Both the position numbers and the translations under genes were made by a program. Below, in pieces: positions 44,309 to 53,380 of a stretch of 64,000 bases of DNA. Source of the DNA: Hyphomicrobium_A sp964493785. GTDB lineage: Bacteria; Pseudomonadota; Alphaproteobacteria; Rhizobiales; Hyphomicrobiaceae. Below the pieces are notes generated by a model. It was not told the DNA's origin, searched no databases, and was given only the letters and a program-made list of their open reading frames with translations. Every line of letters begins with the position of its first letter. Within the stretch, counting starts at the first letter, position 1. The stretch is taken from contig CAZBPM010000001.1 of NCBI GenBank assembly GCA_964493785.1, positions 186,001 to 250,000 of the forward strand. Reading direction: 5' to 3'.

Positions 44309-45240
44309 GAAACTGCTCTCCAATCGAGAATCATTTTGAGGCATGAAGGGTCGCTGAAGGCAGTTCGATACGCGTCGCTCGCGTTCTCTGCGGAGTTCCG
44401 GTGCGTGATCAATCCATCGAGCGACAGACGCCCTTCTTCGATGAGGGCGGTGGTGGCGATAAGATCGGCCGGCTGCCACTGGGCGGCGACACGAATGCGC
44501 GCCTCTTTCATGAAGGCCGGAGGAAAGGCGAAGGACAGCGGCTCAGCGTAAAATCCTGCGAGCACGACTTCGCCCTGGGGGGCGAGGCGTCCAATGAGAG
44601 TGTCGAGAAGCGCCGCGTCACCGCTCACGTCGTGGATGGTCGAGAACGTGCGGCGATCGTCATCGCCGGGTGCGACGACCTGGTAGCCTTCGGCGCCGGC
44701 CATGCGGTCGACATTGTGCTCCCAGACGAGCGGCGGGTTGCCGCCGAGTGCGATCGTGATGCGCGCCAGCAGTCGGCCGAGTATGCCGTGGCCGACGATG
44801 AGCTCAGGATGCTTGCCGCCTTGAATGGCGTGATAGGCCGTCGCAGCCAGGGCGATCAGCACGCCTTGCTCGCCGAGCTCATCACTAATGGGGACGATGC
44901 GGTTGCCAGCGACGACAAGACGGGACGCCGCACCGCCAAACAGGCCCTTGATGGCGCCGAAGCAGCGTGCCCCTGGGACAAACACGCGCTCGCCAACCCG
45001 GCCGCCGGATCCGGCGCCCGCCCAGGCCACGCGACCGACCGACTCGTAGCCCGGCACCAAGGGATAGCCCATGCCCGGGAAGGGAGGCATGCGGCCGGAC
45101 CAGAGGAGCCGTTCGGTGCCTGTGCTGATCCCGCTCCACTCGATATCGACAATGACGTCGTCATCGCCGCAAGGGGATAAATCGAGACGGCTCAGCGCAA
45201 GCTGCTCCGGACTTTCGATTACGACGGCGAGTGTCTTCAT
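44305..45240 (-). CDS. bchC: 3-hydroxyethyl bacteriochlorophyllide dehydrogenase
   Basis: A 311-residue zinc-less medium-chain dehydrogenase that oxidises the C3 hydroxyethyl group to acetyl. 'GISTGTERLLWSGRMPPFPGMGYPLVPGYESVG' and 'IVGHGILGRLLARI' match BchC. AGGGG precedes ATG 45240. It is the first gene of the bchCXYZ-pufQBALM superoperon; a PpsR palindrome lies 84 nt upstream. Confidence 0.95.
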   Translation of the reverse strand: MKTLAVVIESPEQLALSRLDLSPCGDDDVIVDIEWSGISTGTERLLWSGRMPPFPGMGYPLVPGYESVGRVAWAGAGSGGRVGERVFVPGARCFGAIKGLFGGAASRLVVAGNRIVPISDELGEQGVLIALAATAYHAIQGGKHPELIVGHGILGRLLARITIALGGNPPLVWEHNVDRMAGAEGYQVVAPGDDDRRTFSTIHDVSGDAALLDTLIGRLAPQGEVVLAGFYAEPLSFAFPPAFMKEARIRVAAQWQPADLIATTALIEEGRLSLDGLITHRNSAENASDAYRTAFSDPSCLKMILDWRAVS

Positions 45241-45323
45241 GCCGAGCCCCTGGTCCCTTATTGGCGTACTCGCAAATAGTCCGCCTGTGACCCTATGCGA
45301 CAATTTAGCCTTACAATCTACTA

Positions 45324-45341
45324 TGTCAAGACAGGTTTACA
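45324..45341. promoter_or_regulatory. PpsR-type palindrome upstream of bchC
   Basis: TGTCAAGACAGGTTTACA fits TGT-N12-ACA, between the crtF stop and bchC, where the superoperon promoter is expected. Confidence 0.75.
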
Positions 45342-45346
45342 CAGCT

Positions 45347-46459
45347 CTAGCGTTTGGCAACGGCGATGCCGGTCCTGAGGACCCTTTCGCCTGCGTAAAA
45401 CCTTGTGGAATCAAAGCCTGCACGAGCGAGAAGATCGCTGATCTGTTTGCGTGTTCGCGCGCGTCCGCGGCCCATTGCCATCATGTACAGACCGAAGTAG
45501 GCGGACCCCATCACTTCGGCGCCGGGTGTGTCGGCCATCGGCTCTGCGATTATCAGAATGCCGTTCGGCTTGAGCGACTTGTGGATCGATTTAAGCAGTG
45601 TGATGACGCTGTTATCGTCGTGGTCGAGGATGACACGCACCAGCGTGATGACGTCGTGTCCGGTGGGGATTGGGTCAGTGAGAAAATTTGCTCCTACCAA
45701 CTCTATCCTGTGACCGATTCCCTGCTGCGCGAGGCGGACCTTTGCGCGCGTGGTGACTGCGGGTAAGTCGAGCAGGGTAAGTTTCACGTCTGGCGAGCGG
45801 GCAGCGACAGCTGCAAGGAATGCACCCTCACCGCCGCCGACGTCGAGCAATGAGCTGTTCGGCTCGAGTTGGACGGCTCCGAGAACCTCTTCCGCGACGA
45901 GCGGCTGGGAAAGAGCCATCAATGAGCTGTACGAGGCGACGTCGCCATCGTTCAGGGCGGAAGGGTTTGTCGCGTCCGCATAAGCCCAATATTTGCCCAA
46001 CTTCGTTGACGTGACCTCGCCCCGGAGAAGCGGGAGGGGATCGACCAAGTCGACGTAAAGATGCCGGTGGTGCCGCACCATCGCGGCGAGTGCGGGGTTG
46101 CGGGCCATAACCGCTCCCAACTGCCCCAAGCCGTAGCGCTGATTGCTTCGACGCTCGAGGAGGCGCAAAGAAACTGCGGCATCGAGCAGGCGTGTAAGTG
46201 GGGCCTCGGTTAGTCCGAGCTGTGGTGCGAGCTGTCGTGCTGTGCGCGGTTCATCGAGCAGGATATCGAAAAGTTCAAGCTCGACGCATGCCAGCAGCAC
46301 CTGCGAGTAGACGAAGCCGGCGCAGAGATCGAACAGATCGCTCGCGCGCCGGCGCGCAATGAAGCGCGTCGGTGGAAAGCGCGCTGCCCATTCCTGAAAA
46401 CGAACGCTCGAAAGAAGTCGGTCGCGAAAATCAAACCAGCTGTCGAGCCAACGTGTCAT
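45347..46459 (-). CDS. crtF: demethylspheroidene O-methyltransferase
   Basis: A 370-residue SAM methyltransferase with an N-terminal dimerisation/winged-helix part and a SAM site 'LLDVGGGEGAFLAAVAARSP'. It adds the methoxy group in spirilloxanthin or spheroidene synthesis. The frame is open upstream into crtE, but ATG 46459, 44 nt after the crtE stop, matches the family start. Confidence 0.93.
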   Translation of the reverse strand: MTRWLDSWFDFRDRLLSSVRFQEWAARFPPTRFIARRRASDLFDLCAGFVYSQVLLACVELELFDILLDEPRTARQLAPQLGLTEAPLTRLLDAAVSLRLLERRSNQRYGLGQLGAVMARNPALAAMVRHHRHLYVDLVDPLPLLRGEVTSTKLGKYWAYADATNPSALNDGDVASYSSLMALSQPLVAEEVLGAVQLEPNSSLLDVGGGEGAFLAAVAARSPDVKLTLLDLPAVTTRAKVRLAQQGIGHRIELVGANFLTDPIPTGHDVITLVRVILDHDDNSVITLLKSIHKSLKPNGILIIAEPMADTPGAEVMGSAYFGLYMMAMGRGRARTRKQISDLLARAGFDSTRFYAGERVLRTGIAVAKR

Positions 46460-46503
46460 GCTGCGTGGACCGCTGACGCGTCTCCCAGAGCTGCCAGTGC
46501 TGG

Positions 46504-47373
46504 TCACGCGGCAATCCGCGCCAGCTCCTTGGGGAGGTAGGGACGAGCCGAGGTGGCAATGTGGGCCTGGAGCTCCGCTCTGCCGGGGCACGGCGGGACG
46601 CTTTCGACGGCCTCTCCGAGGAGCTGCTTCAGCCGGCTGACGGCGCCTTGCAAGCCTAATTCGTCGGCGGCGTTCGGTCGGCCGAGATCGCTGTCCTGGT
46701 GGCACGGCTTGCCGCGCTCGCGTGCGTCAGAGACGATATCGCAGATGTCGTCGGCGATCTGATAGGCCTCGCCAAGGCGCTCACCGAGAAGGCGCCACGG
46801 CTCCGGTGCTTGGCCGGAGGCCTGCGCTCCCGCGAGCGTCGCGGCAGCGAACAATGAGCCGGTTTTGGCGCGATGGTAGTCGTTGAGCGGGATCTGGTCT
46901 TCGCATTCCCAAGCCTGTCCGGCGATGACGCCCTTCGGCCCGCCAACGGAAGAGCACACAATCGACAGCAGGCTTGCCGTCTGGATCGGAGCCCGCTCCA
47001 CGTGCTGTGTCAGAACCTGGAAGGCCGAGATGATTAGCGCGTCGCCGGCGAGAACCGCGAGCGGCGATCCGAAAGCCTTGTGGACGGAGGGTTGGCCGCG
47101 CCGCAGATCCGCATTGTCGAAGCACGGGAGGTCGTCGTGGACCAGCGATGCGCAATGCAAAAGCTCAATCGAAGCCGCCGCGGCATCGGCAAGCTCAGGG
47201 TGCTTGTCTCCGCATGCGAGTGCGACCGCGAGGCAGAGCCGGGGGCGGACGCGGGCGCCGCCCGGGAAGACGGCATGGTGCAGTGCGGCGGCCAGCTTTG
47301 CTGGGCATGGGGCCGATATGCTGTTCGCGAGTGCGGCTTCGAGAGACAACTCTATGCGGTCGTTCGTGCTCAT
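46504..47373 (-). CDS. crtE: geranylgeranyl diphosphate synthase
   Basis: A 289-residue polyprenyl synthase. The first Asp-rich motif 'HDDLPCFDNADLRRGQPSVHK' and the second 'DDICDIVSDARERGKP' are intact. It supplies C20 for carotenoids and the bacteriochlorophyll tail. ATG 47373 follows a GGGGG box; divergent from crtD with a shared PpsR site. Confidence 0.95.
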   Translation of the reverse strand: MSTNDRIELSLEAALANSISAPCPAKLAAALHHAVFPGGARVRPRLCLAVALACGDKHPELADAAAASIELLHCASLVHDDLPCFDNADLRRGQPSVHKAFGSPLAVLAGDALIISAFQVLTQHVERAPIQTASLLSIVCSSVGGPKGVIAGQAWECEDQIPLNDYHRAKTGSLFAAATLAGAQASGQAPEPWRLLGERLGEAYQIADDICDIVSDARERGKPCHQDSDLGRPNAADELGLQGAVSRLKQLLGEAVESVPPCPGRAELQAHIATSARPYLPKELARIAA

Positions 47374-47414
47374 AAAGAGATCCCCCGATGTAAAGCGCGG
47401 TTGCCTTGCGAGAC

Positions 47415-47432
47415 TGTCAAGCAGTATAGACA
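47415..47432. promoter_or_regulatory. PpsR-type palindrome between crtE and crtD
   Basis: TGTCAAGCAGTATAGACA fits TGT-N12-ACA midway between the divergent starts at 47373 and 47466. An adjoining ACACT-N4-AGTGT inverted repeat overlaps its right end. Confidence 0.75.
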
Positions 47433-47465
47433 CTCATCAGTGTCCTGCAATGAGGAATTGGTATT

Positions 47466-48998
47466 TTGTCACGCAGCCATCGGGTCGTGGTTATTGGAGC
47501 CGGTGTCGGTGGGCTGGTCGCCGCGATAGAAATGGCGAGGCGCGGCTGCGACGTAACCATCGTCGAGCAGGCCAACGCGCCTGGGGGAAAAATGCGCGAG
47601 GTCGATGTGGGCGGCCACCGCATCGATTCCGGTCCGACTGTGCTGACAATGCGCTGGGTGTTCGATGAAATCTTCTCTGATGCGGGGGAGAACTTCAGCG
47701 ATCACGTCACTCTAAGGGCAGCGGATGTCCTCGCGCGTCACGCCTGGTCCGCAGACGAACACCTCGACCTGTTTTCAGATGTCGAAAGATCGGCGCAAGA
47801 GATCGGGCGGCTAGCCGGCGCTGGCGAGGCGCACCGATTTGTCGAATTCTGCCAGCGTGCCCGAGCAACGTATGAAACTCTGGAAAAGCCCTTCATTCTC
47901 TCGCGACAGCCAAGCCCGGCATCGCTCGCGCTGAACGCGGGTTTGACCGGAATTGGTGACCTGTGGCGGATATCGCCGTTCACCACGCTGTGGGCGGCAC
48001 TCGGCAAACATTTTCATGACCCGCGCCTGCGCCAGTTGTTCGGGCGCTATGCAACGTATTGCGGATCATCGCCTTTTGAGGCTCCGGCAACGCTGATGCT
48101 CGTGGCGCATGTCGAGCAAGAGGGTGTGTGGCTGGTGGACGGGGGCATGCACCGGCTGGCGGCGGCCCTTGCAGCGCTGGCGACGAAGAACGGCGCGTCG
48201 ATCCGGTACGCGAGCAGGGCCTCGGAAATCGTCATCGAGCAAGGCCGGGTGACGGGAGTGCGCCTTGCGGACGGCGACGAAGTTCGTTGCGATGCCGTGG
48301 TCGTCAATGCCGACCCCGCCGCTTTGGCCAAGGGACTTCTGGGGCGCTCCGCCGCCCGAGCGGTGGGTGGCAAGCCCGGACCGCGCTCACTGTCGGCGAT
48401 GACATGGTCGCTCGTTGCCAAGACTGAAGGCTTCCGGTTCGGCCGGCACAACGTCTTTTTCTCGTCCGACTACAAAGCCGAGTTCGACGACATCTTCCGA
48501 TCGAACCGCTTGCCTGCAGCGCCCACGGTCTATGTCTGCGCTCAAGACCGGGATGCGGCTGGTGATGCGGAGCCTTCCGGCGAGGAACGACTGTTCATGA
48601 TCGTCAATGCCCCACCGATTGGCGACAGCCTCAACTTCAGCAAATCGGAGATAGAACAATGCCGGGAGAGAGCGTTCGCCCTCCTGAAACGTTGCGGCGC
48701 GAGCGTCAGCGTCCAGCCGGAGAAGACGGTTGCAACGACGCCGACGGACTTCGAGCGGATGTTCCCGGGATCGGGGGGCGCACTGTACGGACGAGCCTCC
48801 CACGGGTGGAGCGCTTCGTTCAGCCGGCCCACGGCGATGACGCAGGTCCCCGGGCTTTATCTGGCGGGCGGATGCACTCATCCGGGCCCGGGAGTTCCGA
48901 TGGCGGCGATTTCCGGACGGCTGGCGGCGGCACAAGTGTTTTCGGGATTGGTTTCGACAGGAAGGTCCCGAGCGGGGGGTATGTCTGGTGGTACATAG
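47466..48998 (+). CDS. crtD: methoxyneurosporene/hydroxyneurosporene dehydrogenase
   Basis: A 510-residue FAD-dependent 3,4-desaturase. 'VVVIGAGVGGLVAAIEMARRGCDVTIVEQ' is the dinucleotide-binding motif and 'GLYLAGGCTHPGPGVPMAAISGRLAA' the C-terminal FAD motif. It starts with TTG 47466 after GAGGA. The last 127 nt overlap crtC. Confidence 0.94.
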   Translation: MSRSHRVVVIGAGVGGLVAAIEMARRGCDVTIVEQANAPGGKMREVDVGGHRIDSGPTVLTMRWVFDEIFSDAGENFSDHVTLRAADVLARHAWSADEHLDLFSDVERSAQEIGRLAGAGEAHRFVEFCQRARATYETLEKPFILSRQPSPASLALNAGLTGIGDLWRISPFTTLWAALGKHFHDPRLRQLFGRYATYCGSSPFEAPATLMLVAHVEQEGVWLVDGGMHRLAAALAALATKNGASIRYASRASEIVIEQGRVTGVRLADGDEVRCDAVVVNADPAALAKGLLGRSAARAVGGKPGPRSLSAMTWSLVAKTEGFRFGRHNVFFSSDYKAEFDDIFRSNRLPAAPTVYVCAQDRDAAGDAEPSGEERLFMIVNAPPIGDSLNFSKSEIEQCRERAFALLKRCGASVSVQPEKTVATTPTDFERMFPGSGGALYGRASHGWSASFSRPTAMTQVPGLYLAGGCTHPGPGVPMAAISGRLAAAQVFSGLVSTGRSRAGGMSGGT

Positions 48999-49879
48999 AT
49001 GCGGTCAGCGATGACGGCGCGCACGCTCTGACGATTATCGCATTCGTGGGCAGCGTTTTCTCGCCGTACTACGCGCTGGCGCGACGCAACGGGCGTGGAG
49101 ACCCGGAAAACCACTGCGCGTTGAATGTCGCCCTTTACGGGAAGGGCGGCAAGCGGTGGGCGATGACGGAGCGAACAAGCGCAGACCTGCGCCGCGCTGC
49201 AGAGTCACTCAGTATCGGGCCCAGCAATCTGGTGTGGGACGGGTCGGCGCTGACGGTGTCGTTCGATGAGCGCACAGTGCCATTCCCGTCGCGGCTCGCG
49301 GGGCGTGTGCGTCTGGAGGTGGGCTCGCTATGGAATCACGTTGAAAAACTCGACGAACACGGACGCCATATCTGGCGACCGCTCGCCCCTCGCGTACGCG
49401 TCACGGTTGATCTGACGGATCCGCAGCTGAGTTGGCAGGGTGCAGGTTACCTCGACTGCAACTACGGCGAAGAGCCGCTCGAGCGCGCGTTCACTCGTTG
49501 GGACTGGTCCCGCGCGCACACGGAAACTGGAGCGGCGCTCCTTTACGACATCGAGCGCCGGGATGGCAGCGAGCACACGATAGCGCTGCATATGGGCGAT
49601 AATGGCGAGCTGAGCTGTTTTGCTCCGCCGCCGCGCCAGAAAATCTCGCGCACCGGATGGCGGGTGGGACGTGCCACGCGCAGCGATGTCGGCACATCGC
49701 CTAGGGTGATCGCAACGCTTGAGGATACGCCGTTTTATGCTCGGTCGCTGATTGCGACGCACCTTTTCGGCGCGCCGGTCTCGGCGGTTCACGAGAGCCT
49801 TTCGCTCGATCGTTTGGTCCGGCCAGTTGTCCGCTTGATGTTGCCGTTCCGCATGCCCCGATGGCGCTACCGAGGGTAG
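48872..49879 (+). CDS. crtC: hydroxyneurosporene synthase (1,2-hydratase)
   Basis: A 335-residue carotenoid hydratase. 'GGYVWWYIDAVSDDGAHALTIIAFVGSVFSPYY' and 'LDCNYGEEPLERAFTRWDWSRA' are diagnostic. No ATG, GTG or TTG in this frame lies near the conserved start (about 48960). The nearest ATG is 48872, which forces a 127-nt overlap with crtD. The true start is uncertain. Confidence 0.9.
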   Translation: MHSSGPGSSDGGDFRTAGGGTSVFGIGFDRKVPSGGYVWWYIDAVSDDGAHALTIIAFVGSVFSPYYALARRNGRGDPENHCALNVALYGKGGKRWAMTERTSADLRRAAESLSIGPSNLVWDGSALTVSFDERTVPFPSRLAGRVRLEVGSLWNHVEKLDEHGRHIWRPLAPRVRVTVDLTDPQLSWQGAGYLDCNYGEEPLERAFTRWDWSRAHTETGAALLYDIERRDGSEHTIALHMGDNGELSCFAPPPRQKISRTGWRVGRATRSDVGTSPRVIATLEDTPFYARSLIATHLFGAPVSAVHESLSLDRLVRPVVRLMLPFRMPRWRYRG

Positions 49880-50228
49880 TGGCGATCGACCGCCACATAG
49901 TCTCGCGAGCGGCATATGCAAGCTATTTGAAGCGACCGTGGAGATGCCGCGCCGGCGCGGAAATGGCGCCGGATAGATCCCCCTGATCCAGGCCGATCTC
50001 AGCTAGTTAAGGCAGCGAAGGAGGCGTTCGACCGGTTCCTCCGTGATCTGCCTAGCGCGGCTGGGGCGACGCTTCCATGCGTGCAGTTGGCTTGACACGG
50101 GCGCGAATGCCGATGACCATGTCCCCAGCCCCGCTAAGAGGGCATCGAGGAGGACATGCCTATGCGCCCGTCACGGCGTTTATCGGCCGTTGTCGCCCGT
50201 GCCATACGGTCGGCGGAGCGCTGACGTC
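49880..50228. other. crtC-bphP intergenic region
   Basis: No gene was recognised. A 14-bp palindrome CCGCGCCGGCGCGG (near 49945-49960) could form a hairpin, and a PpsR-like near match (TGT-N12-ACG) lies at 50191-50208. No clear promoter stands out. Confidence 0.4.
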
Positions 50229-52505
50229 ATGTCGCGCGCCGACACCCTGCATGACAATCTGATCACCGCGAAGAACGTCGATCTATCGAACTGCGATCGA
50301 GAACTCGTGCAGTTCCCGGGGGCTATTCAGGGCCACGGGGCGATGCTCATCGTGGACGAGGATGGCTACATCATTCGCCAGGCGAGCGAGAACTGCGGGT
50401 CGCTGCTCGGTCGCCCGATCGCAGATCTGCTCGGCAGGAGCATCGAGGATGTTTTCGGCTCTCGTGCGCCCGAAATGCTGGAGCAGTTGCACCGGATGTC
50501 GCTTGAGAACGGCCCAGTGCACGTCGTTCGGGAATCATTCGCTGGCTCGACCATGGGCGTCAATATCTTCGCCCATCGTTGCGGTGGTGTACTGATCTTA
50601 GAGCTGGAGGTTATCTCAAACCAGGCGAGCGAGCCGACCGCGCGCCTCTACTCGGAAGTGCGTGAAACGATCGCCATGCTCGAGGCGACGCCGGGGGTCC
50701 AGAACTGCTTCGACCTAGCCGTCCAGAGGATACGCAGTTTCACCGGGTATGACCGGGTCATGGCCTACAGGTTCGCTGAAGACGGCAGCGGCCAAGTCGT
50801 CGCCGAAGCAAAGTGCGATACGCTCGAGCCATACCTGGGATTGCATTATCCGGCATCGGACATCCCCGCCCCGGCGAGAAGGATGTTTGGGCTCAGTTGG
50901 TTGAGGCATTTGCCCGACGTCGACTACGTGCCGGCGCGTCTCGTGCCCGAGTGCAGCCCGACCACCGGGCGCCCGATCGACATGAGCTTCGCGATACTGC
51001 GCAGCGTCTCGGTGATGTACTCGGGCTACCTCAAGAACATGGGGGTGCGCTCGACCATGGTGATGCCTCTCATGAAGGAGGGGCGGCTGTGGGGGTTGAT
51101 CTCCGCCATGCACCACAGCGGGCCGCGTCACGTGCCATACGAGGCGCGTATGGCGGCCGAGTTCTTGGCGCACATGCTTTCCTTGCTGATGGCGGCGAAA
51201 GAGAACGCCGAGTCCTATTCCGAGCGTCTCCACATGACTGCGGTCACCGACAAGCTGGTGGAAGCCTTGTGCCGGGAGCCGGACCTGCACGCATGTCTTG
51301 GCGCAGCCGACAGTCCTTTGAACCTTCTATCGCAACTACGCGCGCAAGGCGCCGCCGTGGTTTACGGGGGAAGGGTCTCGCTGATAGGGTCCACGCCGTC
51401 GCAAAGCGATGTCCAGGAACTGGCCGCGTGGCTGGCGACGACGAACCAGCCGGTGTTCAGCACCGACCGTCTTCCGGAGATGTTTGCCCCAGCAGGATTG
51501 TACAAAGCCCAATGTGCGGGCGTTTTGTCAGTACGCCTTTCGACCAGGGCGCTCGATTTCCTGATTTGGTTCAGGCCGGAACATATCGAGGTCGTCAATT
51601 GGGCGGGAGATCCCAAGAAGCCGGTGAAAGTCAGCGAGACGGAGGGTGAGCTTCGTCTCCAACCTCGCAGCTCGTTCGCGCTCTGGAAAGAAAGCGTGCT
51701 GGGTCGCTCGGAGCCTTGGAAGCAAAGCGAAAAAGAGGCGGCAGCGAACCTTCGCCAAGCCATTCTGGACATCATTCTCAGTCGTGCCGAGGAGATTGAG
51801 CGCATCAACCAGAGGCTGTCGCAGGCCAACGAGGAACTCGACAGCTTTGCTTATGTTGCATCGCACGATCTCAAGGAGCCGTTGAGGGGCGTCCATCACA
51901 TGGCGAGCTTCCTCAAGCGCGGCAAAGACGTCGAACTCAGTCACACGTCCATGGAGCAGGTCGACACGATCCTCAAGCTGACCCGTCGTATGGACGATCT
52001 CATTGAATCCCTGCTGCAATACTCCCGCACCGGCCGTGTCGAGCTGGTCCTGGAGCCGACAAATCTGGATGCGCTCGTCGACGAGGCCCTCATTCCGTGC
52101 CGGCTCCTATTGGTCGAGAGCGGTGCAGAGTTAAGGCGTCCCGGGCACCTGGGCACTGCAGTCTGCGACAGAGTTCGCACTCGCGAAGTCCTCACAAACC
52201 TCATTTCCAACGCGCTCAAGTACAACGACAAGGATCGCCGTTGGCTTGAGATTGGCATGGAAGACGGCAACCCGCCGCGCTATTATGTCCGCGATAACGG
52301 GATTGGGATTTCCGAAGAGTCTAAAGATCGCATATTCGAAATATTCCGACGTATGCACGATAGGGATAAGTTCGGCGGCGGCAATGGGGCAGGGTTGACG
52401 ATCGCCCGGCGCACCGTTGAGCGACACGGCGGGAAGTTGTGGGTCGAGTCTGTGGTCGACCAAGGATCGACGTTCTATTTCACCCTAGGTCCGGAGACTC
52501 CATAA
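50229..52505 (+). CDS. bphP: bacteriophytochrome histidine kinase
   Basis: A 758-residue red/far-red sensor: PAS (about 10-130, with Cys22 for bilin attachment in 'NCDRELVQFPGAIQ'), GAF (about 145-320, with 'YPASDIPAPAR'), PHY (about 325-510, PRSSF tongue motif at 479-483), then a kinase with His546 in 'SHDLKEPLRG' and N/G boxes 'NLISNALKYN', 'DNGIGI', 'GGNGAGL'. Tyr264 replaces the conserved chromophore-pocket His of the 'SP-H-EYL' motif, and 'IQGHG' replaces IQPHG. ATG 50229 is chosen for the family start. It is coupled to the next response regulator. Confidence 0.92.
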   Translation: MSRADTLHDNLITAKNVDLSNCDRELVQFPGAIQGHGAMLIVDEDGYIIRQASENCGSLLGRPIADLLGRSIEDVFGSRAPEMLEQLHRMSLENGPVHVVRESFAGSTMGVNIFAHRCGGVLILELEVISNQASEPTARLYSEVRETIAMLEATPGVQNCFDLAVQRIRSFTGYDRVMAYRFAEDGSGQVVAEAKCDTLEPYLGLHYPASDIPAPARRMFGLSWLRHLPDVDYVPARLVPECSPTTGRPIDMSFAILRSVSVMYSGYLKNMGVRSTMVMPLMKEGRLWGLISAMHHSGPRHVPYEARMAAEFLAHMLSLLMAAKENAESYSERLHMTAVTDKLVEALCREPDLHACLGAADSPLNLLSQLRAQGAAVVYGGRVSLIGSTPSQSDVQELAAWLATTNQPVFSTDRLPEMFAPAGLYKAQCAGVLSVRLSTRALDFLIWFRPEHIEVVNWAGDPKKPVKVSETEGELRLQPRSSFALWKESVLGRSEPWKQSEKEAAANLRQAILDIILSRAEEIERINQRLSQANEELDSFAYVASHDLKEPLRGVHHMASFLKRGKDVELSHTSMEQVDTILKLTRRMDDLIESLLQYSRTGRVELVLEPTNLDALVDEALIPCRLLLVESGAELRRPGHLGTAVCDRVRTREVLTNLISNALKYNDKDRRWLEIGMEDGNPPRYYVRDNGIGISEESKDRIFEIFRRMHDRDKFGGGNGAGLTIARRTVERHGGKLWVESVVDQGSTFYFTLGPETP

Positions 52506-53380
52506 TGGCGCCTGGCTGCGGAACAATTCTCTCGGTCGAGGATAGCGACACCGATTTCATCGCGCTGCAGTTTGCTCTCAAGGCAGCGGGGGTCACGAAT
52601 CCGGTCAAGCGGTGCGCTAACGGAAAGCTGGCCATGGACCTGCTTAACCGCGATAGCTGCCCGCTCACGGACAAAGCTTCGCTGGTGCTGCTGGATCTGA
52701 ACTTGCCGGGGGTCGATGGCCGGCAGGTGCTCAAAGCGTTCCGCAGAAGAGACCCGGACCGCGAGGTTCCGGTCATTGTGCTGACCACCTCATCGCACCC
52801 GCGCGACATTGAAGATTGCTTCCGAGCAGGCGCGGACGCTTACACGGTAAAGCCGCTCGAGCTCGACGATTGGGAGGTCAAAGTCGCGTCTTTGGCCACG
52901 CATTGGCTGAAGGCCGCGGAGGGATCTGTGCTATCGCCGACGAGGGTCAAAGTCGATTCACGCCAGCCGGCCAATGTCGAACGTAAAGGCATCGACCTCG
53001 AGCAGCTGACGCGCGCAATCGAAAATGAGATCATTCCGCGGCTCCTGCTCGCGCACGCGGTCCCGCAAACAGCGCCGGGAACGAAGCAGCCGGCTTCGCC
53101 AGCCGCTCTGTCGTCGTTCGAGGACAAAGTCTCCGAACTTGCAGGTCTGGTGCTGCAAAACGACGTCGACTTGGCAGCCTCTTATGTCGAGTTGATGCGC
53201 GAGCGTGGCGACAGCCTCGAAGCCGTGTTTCAAACTCTCGTGGCGCCGGCAGCCCGGCTCGTTGGCGATCTCTGGAAGGCCGATATCTGCAGTTCGACCG
53301 AGTTTACCGAGGCGCTGCAACGCTTGCAGCAGCTGCTTGTCGAACTCAGCCCGGACGGCAATTCCGAAACCTGCCACTGA
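52505..53380 (+). CDS. response regulator fused to a PpaA/AerR-like helical domain
   Basis: A 291-residue two-part protein. Residues 7-130 are a receiver: acidic E12/D13, phosphoacceptor D64 ('LVLLDLNLPG'), T94/T95 and K116 ('AYTVKPLEL'). Residues 165-284 resemble the N-terminal helical half of PpaA (19765-20640): 'IENEIIPRLLLA', 'ASYVELMRERGDSLEAVFQTLVAPAARLVGDLWKAD' and 'LQQLLVELSPD' each have clear counterparts, including the Trp. The B12-binding half is missing. ATG 52505 shares one base with the bphP stop. I infer that phytochrome phosphorylates it and that its PpaA-like part acts on PpsR. Confidence 0.8.
   Translation: MAPGCGTILSVEDSDTDFIALQFALKAAGVTNPVKRCANGKLAMDLLNRDSCPLTDKASLVLLDLNLPGVDGRQVLKAFRRRDPDREVPVIVLTTSSHPRDIEDCFRAGADAYTVKPLELDDWEVKVASLATHWLKAAEGSVLSPTRVKVDSRQPANVERKGIDLEQLTRAIENEIIPRLLLAHAVPQTAPGTKQPASPAALSSFEDKVSELAGLVLQNDVDLAASYVELMRERGDSLEAVFQTLVAPAARLVGDLWKADICSSTEFTEALQRLQQLLVELSPDGNSETCH

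Noticed and set aside
50191..50208. TGT-N12-ACG upstream of bphP
   Set aside because: One mismatch in the half-site and no other support.
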